Assembly (NCBI GenBank): GCA_016294165.1
Contig: JAEDCM010000040.1
Coordinates: 1 to 12,597 of the forward strand
Source: Anaeroplasmataceae bacterium
Lineage (GTDB): Bacteria; Bacillota_I; Bacilli_A; Acholeplasmatales; JAEDCM01
Direction of reading: 5' to 3'
DNA length: 12,597 nucleotides
Shown here: positions 6,483-12,597 of the stretch, in pieces
Numbering within the stretch: position 1 is the stretch's first letter
Layout of the letters: the number at the start of each line of letters is the position of its first letter
Notes under the pieces: model-generated
Seen by the model: only the letters and a program-made list of their open reading frames with translations
What the model was told of the DNA's origin: nothing
Database searches by the model: none
Program-made: the position numbers and the translations under genes

Positions 6483-6782
6483 CTATAAATCCATTACTAT
6501 TTTTGTTAAATACTCTTTTACTGCTAATGTACACATATCTTTGAAGTTTTTAAACTTAGTATTTGCTCGAATAAAATTGTTTAGTCCTTCATTTGAGTAT
6601 AACTCTTCAGTAGTTGTTTCAGTTAATTCTAATCCAGATTGATTGATCATATCTTCATAACTTCTAAATTTTGTATTTGTTTGTATAAAATCATCATTCA
6701 ATATGTCACTTAATTTGTAAGTGTGCTGACCAGATACTTTTTTAATATTATTTTCTAATTTATTCAAAACATCTATTTTCAT
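6483..6782 (-). CDS. Small two-repeat protein upstream of the cyclase
   Basis: The 99-residue protein contains one motif twice: FIQTNTKFRSYEDM (32-45) and FIRANTKFKNFKDM (70-83), 38 residues apart with 8 of 14 positions identical. Each is followed by a helix. There is no membrane segment, no cysteine cluster and no catalytic signature, so it is probably a small helical cytosolic binding protein. It ends nine bases before the cyclase start and should be co-transcribed with it. The ATG follows GTGA. A TATA-like TTTATAAAA (about 6799-6808 on the complement) and a 12-bp inverted repeat lie just upstream, making this the likely first gene of the CBASS operon. I do not recognise a named family. It may sense infection, restrain the cyclase or modulate the effector; this is inference from position only. 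Confidence 0.75.
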   Translation of the reverse strand: MKIDVLNKLENNIKKVSGQHTYKLSDILNDDFIQTNTKFRSYEDMINQSGLELTETTTEELYSNEGLNNFIRANTKFKNFKDMCTLAVKEYLTKIVMDL

Positions 6783-6816
6783 AATTTCACTTTTTATTTT
6801 TTATAAAAATTTTAAC

Positions 6817-6853
6817 TTTGTAAAAATCTGAAAGATTAATTGATTTTTACAAA
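6817..6853. promoter_or_regulatory. 12-bp inverted repeat before the CBASS operon
   Basis: TTTGTAAAAATC (6817-6828) and GATTTTTACAAA (6842-6853) are perfect inverted copies separated by 13 bases. The element lies directly upstream of the TATA-like box of the 99-residue gene and just past the KTSC stop. It could be a regulator site for the CBASS operon or a terminator for the KTSC gene. Confidence 0.55.
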
Positions 6854-6868
6854 ATTATTATTAAAAAT

Positions 6869-7075
6869 TTATCTAATTTTTTTATATCTGTAATGGCCTC
6901 TAATGTTCCTATAATGATATGAACCTTTAGAAATGGCAGACATCAATCCAATAAAAATTTGCTCGGGGACATGGTAATACTCATAAATAGTGCCATTGTT
7001 AAATCTAATGGTTAGTACACGACTTGTTGAATCATATCCCACGGCATTAAGATTACTCGAACTAACCGATATCAA
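6869..7075 (-). CDS. KTSC-domain protein
   Basis: The 68-residue protein is almost entirely one KTSC domain: SSNLNAVGYDSTSRVLTIRFNNGTIYEYYHVPEQIF, then SAISKGSYHYRNIRGHYRYKKI. The Y-D, L-T-I-R-F-x-N-G, Y-x-Y-x-x-V-P and S-K-G positions are those of the family (PF13619). The domain is a small beta-fold found alone or fused to nucleic-acid enzymes; its molecular function is not settled. The start is TTG at 7073-7075: GAGGTG (7083-7088 on the complement) sits seven bases upstream and no ATG fits. It precedes the CBASS genes on the same strand with an 86-base gap holding an inverted repeat, so it may be in the same operon or a separate gene of the island. Its 5' leader folds into a stem (7095-7126). 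Confidence 0.82.
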   Translation of the reverse strand: MISVSSSNLNAVGYDSTSRVLTIRFNNGTIYEYYHVPEQIFIGLMSAISKGSYHYRNIRGHYRYKKIR

Positions 7076-7094
7076 TTTTTTTCACCTCTTGATA

Positions 7095-7126
7095 TTTTTA
7101 AGAGGTTTAAATCAAATCCTTAAAAA
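7095..7126 (-). promoter_or_regulatory. Stem-loop in the KTSC leader
   Basis: TTTTTAAG (7095-7102) pairs perfectly with CTTAAAAA (7119-7126) around a 16-base loop. It lies immediately upstream of the ribosome-binding site of the KTSC gene and overlaps the first 18-bp repeat copy. It could affect translation or be a protein-binding site. Confidence 0.35.
7103..7120. repeat. 18-bp quasi-palindromic repeat, copy 1
   Basis: AGGTTTAAATCAAATCCT matches the copy at 7267-7284 in 16 of 18 positions, in direct orientation. The core is nearly self-complementary. It sits just upstream of the KTSC ribosome-binding site. Confidence 0.6.
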
Positions 7127-7266
7127 AGCTAAACAATTGATTAATTTAAAACTGAAAAATATAAATATATGGTTTTGTAAAGTGTTATACATAAACTTAA
7201 ATTGTTTATGCTTTCTGGTGATTATTTCTTATTATTTATTGTGGGCGGATAATAAGATTTAATATC

Positions 7267-7284
7267 AGGATTAAATCTAATCCT
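7267..7284. repeat. 18-bp quasi-palindromic repeat, copy 2
   Basis: AGGATTAAATCTAATCCT has perfect 7-bp arms (AGGATTA/TAATCCT) around AATC and matches copy 1 in 16 of 18 bases, 164 bp away. This is the better palindrome of the two and is followed by T-rich sequence. It may be an operator half-pair or the end of a small inserted element. Confidence 0.6.
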
Positions 7285-7507
7285 CTTTATTTATAAGATG
7301 TATTTTTAGTGTTATATAAATGTTTCGTGTATTTTTACATTTCCGACTATTTTTTTTAATAGCTTTTAATTTATTTTTTAAATAATTAATCGTAAATTCA
7401 ATATAAAACATTCATATCCTATAAAACAATATATCCATATTTTTAATTTTTTCACTTAATTAAATATATTTTAATTTTAGAAAATGAGATTAAATAAAAT
7501 TTATTTT

Positions 7508-7711
7508 TTAATTTTTATTTTTTTTCTCAAACAATACCTCCTTATTCAAAAAGAAGCATGTTTTAGTCCTATCCTTATCAAAGAAAGTATTATAGGCATC
7601 ATCACTTTTTTGTCCCTTAGGCCCTATTTCCAATTCGGACCTTCAATTGAATTAGGATAAGGCAGTAAACTTATATCCTCTTATTAACGGCTTTTTTAAA
7701 TTTAAACTCAT
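7508..7711 (-). pseudogene. Probable remnant of a small protein gene
   Basis: Reading left from an ATG at 7709-7711, one frame gives MSLNLKKPLIRGYKFTALS, a stop (7652-7654), two codons, another stop (7643-7645), and then 40-odd open codons with protein-like composition, including ELEIGPKGQKSDDAYNTFF and DKDRTKTCFFLNKEVLFEK, to a stop at 7508-7510. The stretch is less AT-rich than its surroundings. Two in-frame stops inside an otherwise coding-like frame suggest a decayed gene. I do not recognise the family, and no ribosome-binding site is well placed. Confidence 0.35.
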
Positions 7712-7752
7712 TTTTTACTTTATATTTTTCCCTCTCCTTTTATTTTTAAAAA

Positions 7753-7770
7753 GATTTATAATTTATAAAT
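7753..7770 (+). promoter_or_regulatory. TATA-like box for mcrB-mcrC
   Basis: GATTTATAATTTATAAAT is a strong archaeal TATA-like stretch about 65-80 bases before the inferred mcrB start. It is the best promoter candidate for the rightward pair, though the whole spacer is AT-rich. Confidence 0.35.
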
Positions 7771-7835
7771 AGTAAACTATATATTAACTGTTTGTATTTT
7801 AACAAATATTTAAAAACATAAAAGGGGACTTTCTT

Positions 7836-10595
7836 ATTTTAAAAGAGGATTTTGAAAAAGTACTTGACGAGTATCTTGATGCTAAAAGGAATGATGGAAA
7901 AACATCTCATCCAATTGCAAAATTTATTAGTCAAAATTTAAAAAATGATATTAATACATTTCTTGGCGCACCTAAATGTGGAAAAGGATCTGCGGGCATA
8001 GGTAATTTATCAAACATGCCTTGGTTAGATTTTACATTGCCAAATAACTTAGGTGCTATTAATGTAGCTTATTTATTTAAACCCAATATGACCGGGGTTT
8101 ATTTAACTTTTAGGGCTTTTTTCTATGGAGCACTCGATGCTAAATATGGTAAATATTTACCATTGTATTTAAAAAATAAATCTAGGCATATTAGAGAATT
8201 TTTAGAGGAGTCTAACAGATTAAGGGATGATTTTGTATTTTCTATGGACTTTTCTGAGAATACAGCAGTAATGAAAAAGCATAGTGCGGGAACAATCATA
8301 GCAAAATACTATGAAAAAGGTAATATTCCTTCAGATGAAGATTTAATAGCCGATTTAAATTATTTTTTAGAATTATATCAATTTGTTATAGATAATTATG
8401 AAGATAAAACAGATCTTGCTGTTGATGAATGGATAGAAGTTTTGGAAAATGAAGAAGTAATTGATGGGAAAATGTTCAGTATTTTAGAGATCATGTATAA
8501 TATGGCTGATTATTCAGCTACTACTGGTCAGATTTCTCAAAAAAGAGGGGACTTAGGATTTGATGAAGAATCATATAATAGTTTGATTGTTTCTAATTCA
8601 AGAAAAGTTAAAGAATTTTTAGATAAAAAACCTATTTTTAATAATGATGGTACTGAAAATTTCTGGACAAGATTCTTTTATGGAAAAAAAGTAGATGGGG
8701 CTTTCCAATTTAAAATGCAGGATAATTTAGTTGAAGCTTTTGGCAGAGTAGACAGAATTGATGAAAATAAAGAAAAATCAGAATCTTCTGATATAATTGA
8801 TGGAAATCAGAAAGAGGAACAAGAATATGGTGTGGATATCATGTCTGGAGAGAATAATTATGATTCATTTTATGATTATCTTATTAAAAGAGAATATTTA
8901 TTTGATAAAGAAATAATTGAAAATTACTTATTATCTTTAAAAGTTAAACCATTTGCTATTTTAACAGGTAATTCTGGGACTGGAAAAACTAAATTATCAC
9001 AATTGTTTGCCCAATACATATCTGAAAATAAAAAAGACATATTGGTTGATGATGGTGATGAAGGTTATGTCATTGTCAAGGCAAAAGCAAATTATTCTTC
9101 ATGGGCAAATAAAGGATGGACTTTAAATAAGGAAGATTTTAAAAACATAATTCCTATTTCTGAATGTGAAGGTACATTTCCTCTGGAAATTGATGGGATT
9201 GAAGGTACCGGTTCTATTAATCTTTTGGCCCAATTATATTACGATAAGAACAATGAAGAATTAATTAATTACTTTAAAAATTTATATGATAAAAATCCTA
9301 ATCAAATAGTTGATTTGAAAATTAATCGGGAGGCTATAGAAGAGTTTAGTTCTGATGATTATTTTGAAACTAATGGTTCTATAGTTTTAAAACAAAGATC
9401 AAATCCTTCAGCTTATGATAAAAGGCAATGGTTTATGTCTAAGGAGCTTTTTAATTATTTGCCTTTTAAAAATGGCTATACTGATTGTAAAATTATCGTA
9501 AATGGTATTGAATCTTCTGCAAGAATTCGTATAGTTCCTAAATTAACCTTTAAGAAAAATTCTACATTACAAGAATATCTTAAGGAAAATGATGGAAAAG
9601 AAGTAAGTGTAGATATTAAAGTTCAAAATTTTAATTTCAAAAATTTTAAACCTAAATGGAAATATGATGAATATGATGAATATTTGGATTTAGAAGAGGT
9701 TGAAAATAATTATAAAATAATCCCTGTAGGGGCTAATTGGACTGAAAACAGACACATAGTAGGTTATTACAATGTAATCACCAATGAGTACCAAGACACT
9801 CCAGCATATAAATTAATAGAAAAAGCAAATTCTTGTGAAGAGCCTTATTTCTTAATACTAGATGAAATGAACCTATCCCATGTAGAACGCTACTTTGCAG
9901 ACTTCCTATCAGCTATTGAAAGTGGAGAGAAAATCCCCCTCTACGGAGAAGAGGAACTCACTCTTCCAGAAAACCTATTCATCATAGGTACAGTAAACGT
10001 AGATGAAACCACTTACATGTTCTCTCCAAAAGTTCTTGACCGTGCTAATGTTATTGAGTTTGAGACCTATTCTGCTTCTGATTACATGAATGATAATATT
10101 AAGCTATCATCTCCAAGTGGAAACATTGAATATTTGGAAAATCCTTTAGCTGGAAAAGAAATAAGGGAGTATGGAATAGATGAACTTAGAGAAATCTTTT
10201 CTGATGTCGTGATAGATGATGAGCCATTTTGGGATGTTTTTTCATATGAAATTAATTCATTCCAAACTATTTTATCAAAATCTGGATTTGATTTTGGATT
10301 TAGAGTTATCAACGAAATAGTTCGGTTCATGGCTGTAGCATGGGAATATGAAAGAAAACCAACTAAATTTGACAATTGGACACGCTACTTTGATGCATGC
10401 ATTAAGCAGAAAATGCTTCCTAAATTGCATGGTTCAGAAAAGATAATCGGTGAAACATTAGAGGAATTATCCAATTTATGCTCTGATAGTGTTATAGGCA
10501 CTGAAGACATGGTTAAATATCCAGAATCATTTAAGAAGTTAGAGGAAATGAAAAAGATCTTAAGAAAACAAAGATATGTTTCATTCATTAATTAA
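7836..10595 (+). CDS. mcrB: McrB-type AAA+ GTPase with MrcB/DUF3578 N-terminus
   Basis: McrB proteins bind modified DNA and, with McrC, drive translocation and cleavage. Numbering from ATT 7836 (about 919 residues): an N-terminal helix, then an MrcB/DUF3578 DNA-recognition domain (about 43-190; GSAGIGNLSNMPWLDF, VAYLF, GVYLTF), a helical middle region, Walker A GNSGTGKT (378-385), Walker B LILDEMNLSHVERYF (D676, E677) and IIGTVNVDETTYMFSPK (N721). Between Walker A and the core motif PVGANWTENRH lie about 225 extra residues holding a duplicated domain (about 412-496 and 515-596). The first ATG (8016) falls inside DUF3578 and lacks a ribosome-binding site. The frame is open back to 7803 with no ATG, GTG or TTG; AAAGGGGA (7821-7828) places the start at ATT 7836. 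DNA after about 9720 is less AT-rich. mcrC follows 11 bases later. Confidence 0.9.
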   Translation: MLKEDFEKVLDEYLDAKRNDGKTSHPIAKFISQNLKNDINTFLGAPKCGKGSAGIGNLSNMPWLDFTLPNNLGAINVAYLFKPNMTGVYLTFRAFFYGALDAKYGKYLPLYLKNKSRHIREFLEESNRLRDDFVFSMDFSENTAVMKKHSAGTIIAKYYEKGNIPSDEDLIADLNYFLELYQFVIDNYEDKTDLAVDEWIEVLENEEVIDGKMFSILEIMYNMADYSATTGQISQKRGDLGFDEESYNSLIVSNSRKVKEFLDKKPIFNNDGTENFWTRFFYGKKVDGAFQFKMQDNLVEAFGRVDRIDENKEKSESSDIIDGNQKEEQEYGVDIMSGENNYDSFYDYLIKREYLFDKEIIENYLLSLKVKPFAILTGNSGTGKTKLSQLFAQYISENKKDILVDDGDEGYVIVKAKANYSSWANKGWTLNKEDFKNIIPISECEGTFPLEIDGIEGTGSINLLAQLYYDKNNEELINYFKNLYDKNPNQIVDLKINREAIEEFSSDDYFETNGSIVLKQRSNPSAYDKRQWFMSKELFNYLPFKNGYTDCKIIVNGIESSARIRIVPKLTFKKNSTLQEYLKENDGKEVSVDIKVQNFNFKNFKPKWKYDEYDEYLDLEEVENNYKIIPVGANWTENRHIVGYYNVITNEYQDTPAYKLIEKANSCEEPYFLILDEMNLSHVERYFADFLSAIESGEKIPLYGEEELTLPENLFIIGTVNVDETTYMFSPKVLDRANVIEFETYSASDYMNDNIKLSSPSGNIEYLENPLAGKEIREYGIDELREIFSDVVIDDEPFWDVFSYEINSFQTILSKSGFDFGFRVINEIVRFMAVAWEYERKPTKFDNWTRYFDACIKQKMLPKLHGSEKIIGETLEELSNLCSDSVIGTEDMVKYPESFKKLEEMKKILRKQRYVSFIN
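9069..9623 (+). repeat. Duplicated domain inserted in the McrB motor
   Basis: Two protein-level repeats are encoded at 9069-9323 and 9378-9623. They share, in order, a polar strand, a tryptophan (W in KGWTLNKEDF; RQWFMSKELF), F-x-N-x-x-P or FNYLP, an I-x-(D/N)-G-I-E turn (EIDGIEG; IVNGIES), a strand, K-N-x-x-L-x-x-Y-x-K (NEELINYFKN; NSTLQEYLKE), and a closing V-D-(L/I)-K-(I/V). They are not alike at DNA level, so the duplication is old. Confidence 0.65.
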
Positions 10596-10606
10596 AAGGT
10601 CAAAAT

Positions 10607-12412
10607 ATGGAACAATATATAAAAATAAACGCTATTGATGAGGATAACAATCTATTCGGAACATTTAAGCTTTCAATAGATTATACAGGATTTATTAATC
10701 TGCCTACAGATAGCATTAACAAGGAAATTACTCTTGGAAATCTAATTCTATATAATGTTCCTATTGTAGAATCCTATGACAATAGAACCCCTATTCAATA
10801 TTATAAAAATTCTAATTTTAATGCAAATGTCTTGCTATTGGAAGAGCATAAGTATACAGTTGAATTTGAAAGTGACGATTCTGATTTGGATGTATTTTAC
10901 AGTTTAAAAAATACTAAAAACAGTCCAATAGAGCTATTTCCAAATAAAAGTCTCGGCTTTTTGAACTTTGGAAGCTATGTTGGAAAGACATTTTTGGATA
11001 TTTTTAGAGAAGATAAAAGCTTATACAAATTCCCTATAGAGGTTCGCTCTAGAAAGATCAATTACAGCAAAGACTATGCTACCATGATTGGAGACTTATC
11101 CAGATTCTCCTCTGGCCTTATTTATGAACTGGATTCTCCAGTTTACCAGTCATTGGAAATAGGATCTTCAAATAAGACTCCATATGAGGATTTCATGCTT
11201 CTTGAATACCTGTTTGAGGATGAGAATCTTCCTGCAACTGTTGAATACCTATCAAGAAATTTATACACCTTGCTTGAAGAGACCATAGAGGAAGTTCCTA
11301 CATCAATGGCCTCTAATATTGGCCCTAATGAACTCATAGACGTTTTTTCAAACAGTGAAAACTTGGAAAAAATAGAAAAATCTAATGATTCCGTATGGCA
11401 TAAGACAAAAGGATATGTTCCCCTTAAAATCAAGGAACTTAAATATGTTGATTCCATAGATGTTCCTGAAAACAGATTTTACAAAAACTTTTTGCTATTC
11501 ATTGATGACTTAATAGATGATTTGCTTGAAAAAGTGGAAGAGGGGTATGTAACTGACAAGCTTCATGAGTATAAGGAAACTCTAAGCTATTATCTTTCAG
11601 CAAGATACTTTTTAGACATATCTACAATGGATTATCCTCCTTTAAATTCACAGGTTCTTCAGAAAAAGGAAGGCTATCGTGACATTCTTGAATACTATCT
11701 CTTGTTTGAGTTAGGATTTAAGCTCAATTGGGATGAAGTGGTTGAAGATTTCAGAGGATATGAAAAGAAAGTTTACAGATTATATGAATATTGGTGCTAT
11801 TTTGAGCTTTTGGATGTGATTGGCGAATTGACAGATATGGAAATAAGCTTTGAAGACCTTTTTGATGTAGATGATAAAAAATTGAATATTTCACTTAAGG
11901 AAGGGGTCATAAAGAGCTTTGATTTGAATTTAAGTGATTTGATTGATGGGGAAAGCTTAAGTTTGGATAATAATATCGATTCTGTCGAATTGGATGGTTT
12001 TATTGATGATTTAAAAATATCAATAGATCTGATGTATAATAAAACATTTAAAAAGGATTCTGACTATTATTCATATTCAGTTAAATTAAGGCCAGATTAC
12101 ACATTATCAATCAGCTTTGCAGAAAAAACATTCCTGATTCATTTTGATGCAAAATATAAGCTGGATATTAAATCAGAGGATTATAAAAACCAGGATGTGG
12201 TTAAAATGCATTCATATAAGGATGCAATAGAAGATACAATAGCAGCTTATGTGCTTTATCCTGGAAGAGAAAAGGAAATATTTTATGAAAAAGAAGGTGC
12301 TTTGGAATCTGTTGGGGCATTTCCATTAAATCCAAGAGATGATAGGAAAAACAAGAAGGATTTATTGGAATTTTTATCTAATTTTATATGGGATTTAATT
12401 AATTTGAATTAG
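10607..12412 (+). CDS. mcrC: McrC-type nuclease, DUF2357 and PD-(D/E)XK domains
   Basis: The 601-residue protein is the partner of McrB. The N-terminal part (about 1-130) is beta-rich, the middle (about 130-400) is the helical DUF2357 region with the typical NRFYKNFLLFIDDL stretch and RLYEYWCYFELL, and the C-terminal part is a PD-(D/E)XK nuclease. There D497 in RPDYTL and D514-A-K516 in IHFDAKYKLD are the catalytic residues, so the nuclease looks intact. It is longer than E. coli McrC (about 350 residues), as is usual for the DUF2357 branch. The ATG follows AAAGGTC and lies 11 bases after the mcrB stop, giving one operon. The expected role is to activate the McrB motor and cut target DNA, probably modified or phage DNA. 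Confidence 0.88.
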   Translation: MEQYIKINAIDEDNNLFGTFKLSIDYTGFINLPTDSINKEITLGNLILYNVPIVESYDNRTPIQYYKNSNFNANVLLLEEHKYTVEFESDDSDLDVFYSLKNTKNSPIELFPNKSLGFLNFGSYVGKTFLDIFREDKSLYKFPIEVRSRKINYSKDYATMIGDLSRFSSGLIYELDSPVYQSLEIGSSNKTPYEDFMLLEYLFEDENLPATVEYLSRNLYTLLEETIEEVPTSMASNIGPNELIDVFSNSENLEKIEKSNDSVWHKTKGYVPLKIKELKYVDSIDVPENRFYKNFLLFIDDLIDDLLEKVEEGYVTDKLHEYKETLSYYLSARYFLDISTMDYPPLNSQVLQKKEGYRDILEYYLLFELGFKLNWDEVVEDFRGYEKKVYRLYEYWCYFELLDVIGELTDMEISFEDLFDVDDKKLNISLKEGVIKSFDLNLSDLIDGESLSLDNNIDSVELDGFIDDLKISIDLMYNKTFKKDSDYYSYSVKLRPDYTLSISFAEKTFLIHFDAKYKLDIKSEDYKNQDVVKMHSYKDAIEDTIAAYVLYPGREKEIFYEKEGALESVGAFPLNPRDDRKNKKDLLEFLSNFIWDLINLN

Positions 12413-12597
12413 AATTTTTTAAATAATTATCTATTTTTTATAGTTATCTATCAAGTATCTATCATATATCTATTAAATATCTATCACATGTCTATCATAT
12501 ATCTATCAAAATTATTCTACATATTACAAACTAATTTACAGCCCTCAAACACCTTATTTTTCTATGTAAGCAAGTGCTTGCACTCGAAAATCTTTAT
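12413..12597. other. Downstream region of mcrC to window end
   Basis: There is no gene. T-runs at about 12415-12420 and 12434-12439 are likely terminators for mcrBC. Six 11-bp repeats follow. Near the edge, 12570-12584 holds two overlapping short inverted repeats (GCAAG-TG-CTTGC and AGTGC-TT-GCACT) in a locally GC-richer patch. Confidence 0.5.
12445..12510. repeat. Six tandem 11-bp repeats
   Basis: TATCTATCAWA-like units start at 12445, 12456, 12467, 12478, 12489 and 12500, with no gap. The sequences are TATCTATCAAG, TATCTATCATA, TATCTATTAAA, TATCTATCACA, TGTCTATCATA and TATCTATCAAA. The period is close to one helical turn. It may be slippage-derived, an architectural-protein site or part of a boundary. 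Confidence 0.85.

Larger units (their letters stand above)
7076..7835. other. 760-base divergent spacer between KTSC and mcrB
   Basis: No intact gene is visible here. It contains the KTSC leader with a stem (7095-7102 pairs with 7119-7126), two copies of an 18-bp quasi-palindrome (7103-7120, 7267-7284), a less AT-rich island with a likely gene remnant on the minus strand (7508-7711), and TATA-like sequence for mcrB (7753-7770). The rest is low-complexity A+T. Confidence 0.6.

Noticed and set aside
6990..7262. Rightward gene overlapping the KTSC start
   Set aside because: It overlaps a well-supported KTSC gene antisense, has no ribosome-binding site and shows low-complexity composition.
10082..10588. 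Leftward small proteins inside mcrB
   Set aside because: Antisense to the conserved AAA+ C-terminus; no independent coding signal.
8016..10595. mcrB starting at the first ATG
   Set aside because: That ATG lies inside the DUF3578 domain, has no ribosome-binding site, and 60 coding-like codons precede it in frame.
11143..11457. Leftward protein inside mcrC
   Set aside because: Antisense frame kept open by codon bias of the real gene.
12445..12510. CRISPR or iteron origin
   Set aside because: Gapless 11-bp units without spacers; no replication gene nearby.

Overview
The window is very AT-rich DNA that looks like a chromosomal accessory region of a gut methanogenic archaeon, most likely Methanobrevibacter or a close relative. 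This rests on base composition, strong GGAGG/GGGG-type ribosome-binding sites, AT-only TATA-like boxes, oligo-T stretches after genes, and gene families (DUF4143 ATPase, short zinc-ribbon proteins) I associate with that group. It is an inference from style; a low-GC Firmicute is not formally excluded. No rRNA, tRNA, CRISPR array or transposase was seen.

Left part (1-2137): all genes point left. A short zinc-ribbon protein (134-682) is followed, upstream in transcription, by a compact three-gene unit: a Cys-rich 63-residue protein, an acidic 98-residue protein, and a radical SAM enzyme of the glycyl-radical-activase type. The acidic gene stops exactly where the radical SAM gene starts.

Middle-left (2138-4211): a 567-base divergent spacer carries an array of 23-bp tandem repeats, then a DUF4143-type ATPase with a PD-(D/E)XK-like C-terminus reads right. 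It converges on the defence region across a long imperfect hairpin (4126-4183).

Middle (4212-7075): a leftward block of extremely AT-rich genes. Its core is a CBASS anti-phage system: a CD-NTase cyclase (5613-6473) whose stop codon abuts the start of a Cap15-type effector (two membrane helices plus a beta-barrel, 4983-5612). Just upstream of the cyclase lies a 99-residue protein built from two copies of one motif, then a KTSC-domain protein with a TTG start. Downstream lies a single-pass membrane protein, separated from the CBASS genes by two palindromes. The expected logic is that the cyclase senses infection and makes a cyclic nucleotide, which triggers Cap15 to disrupt the membrane. The 99-residue protein and the KTSC protein are candidate accessories.

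Right part (7076-12597): a 760-base spacer with an 18-bp repeat pair and a probable gene remnant precedes a rightward McrB-McrC-type pair. McrB has an MrcB/DUF3578 N-terminus and a McrB-type AAA+ motor, and appears to start at a non-standard ATT about 60 codons before its first ATG. About 225 residues are inserted between its Walker A and Walker B motifs, and they contain a tandemly duplicated beta-rich domain. McrC is a DUF2357/PD-(D/E)XK nuclease. After it come six 11-bp tandem repeats.

Together, 4212-12412 reads as a defence island combining abortive-infection signalling (CBASS) with nucleotide-driven restriction (McrBC-like).
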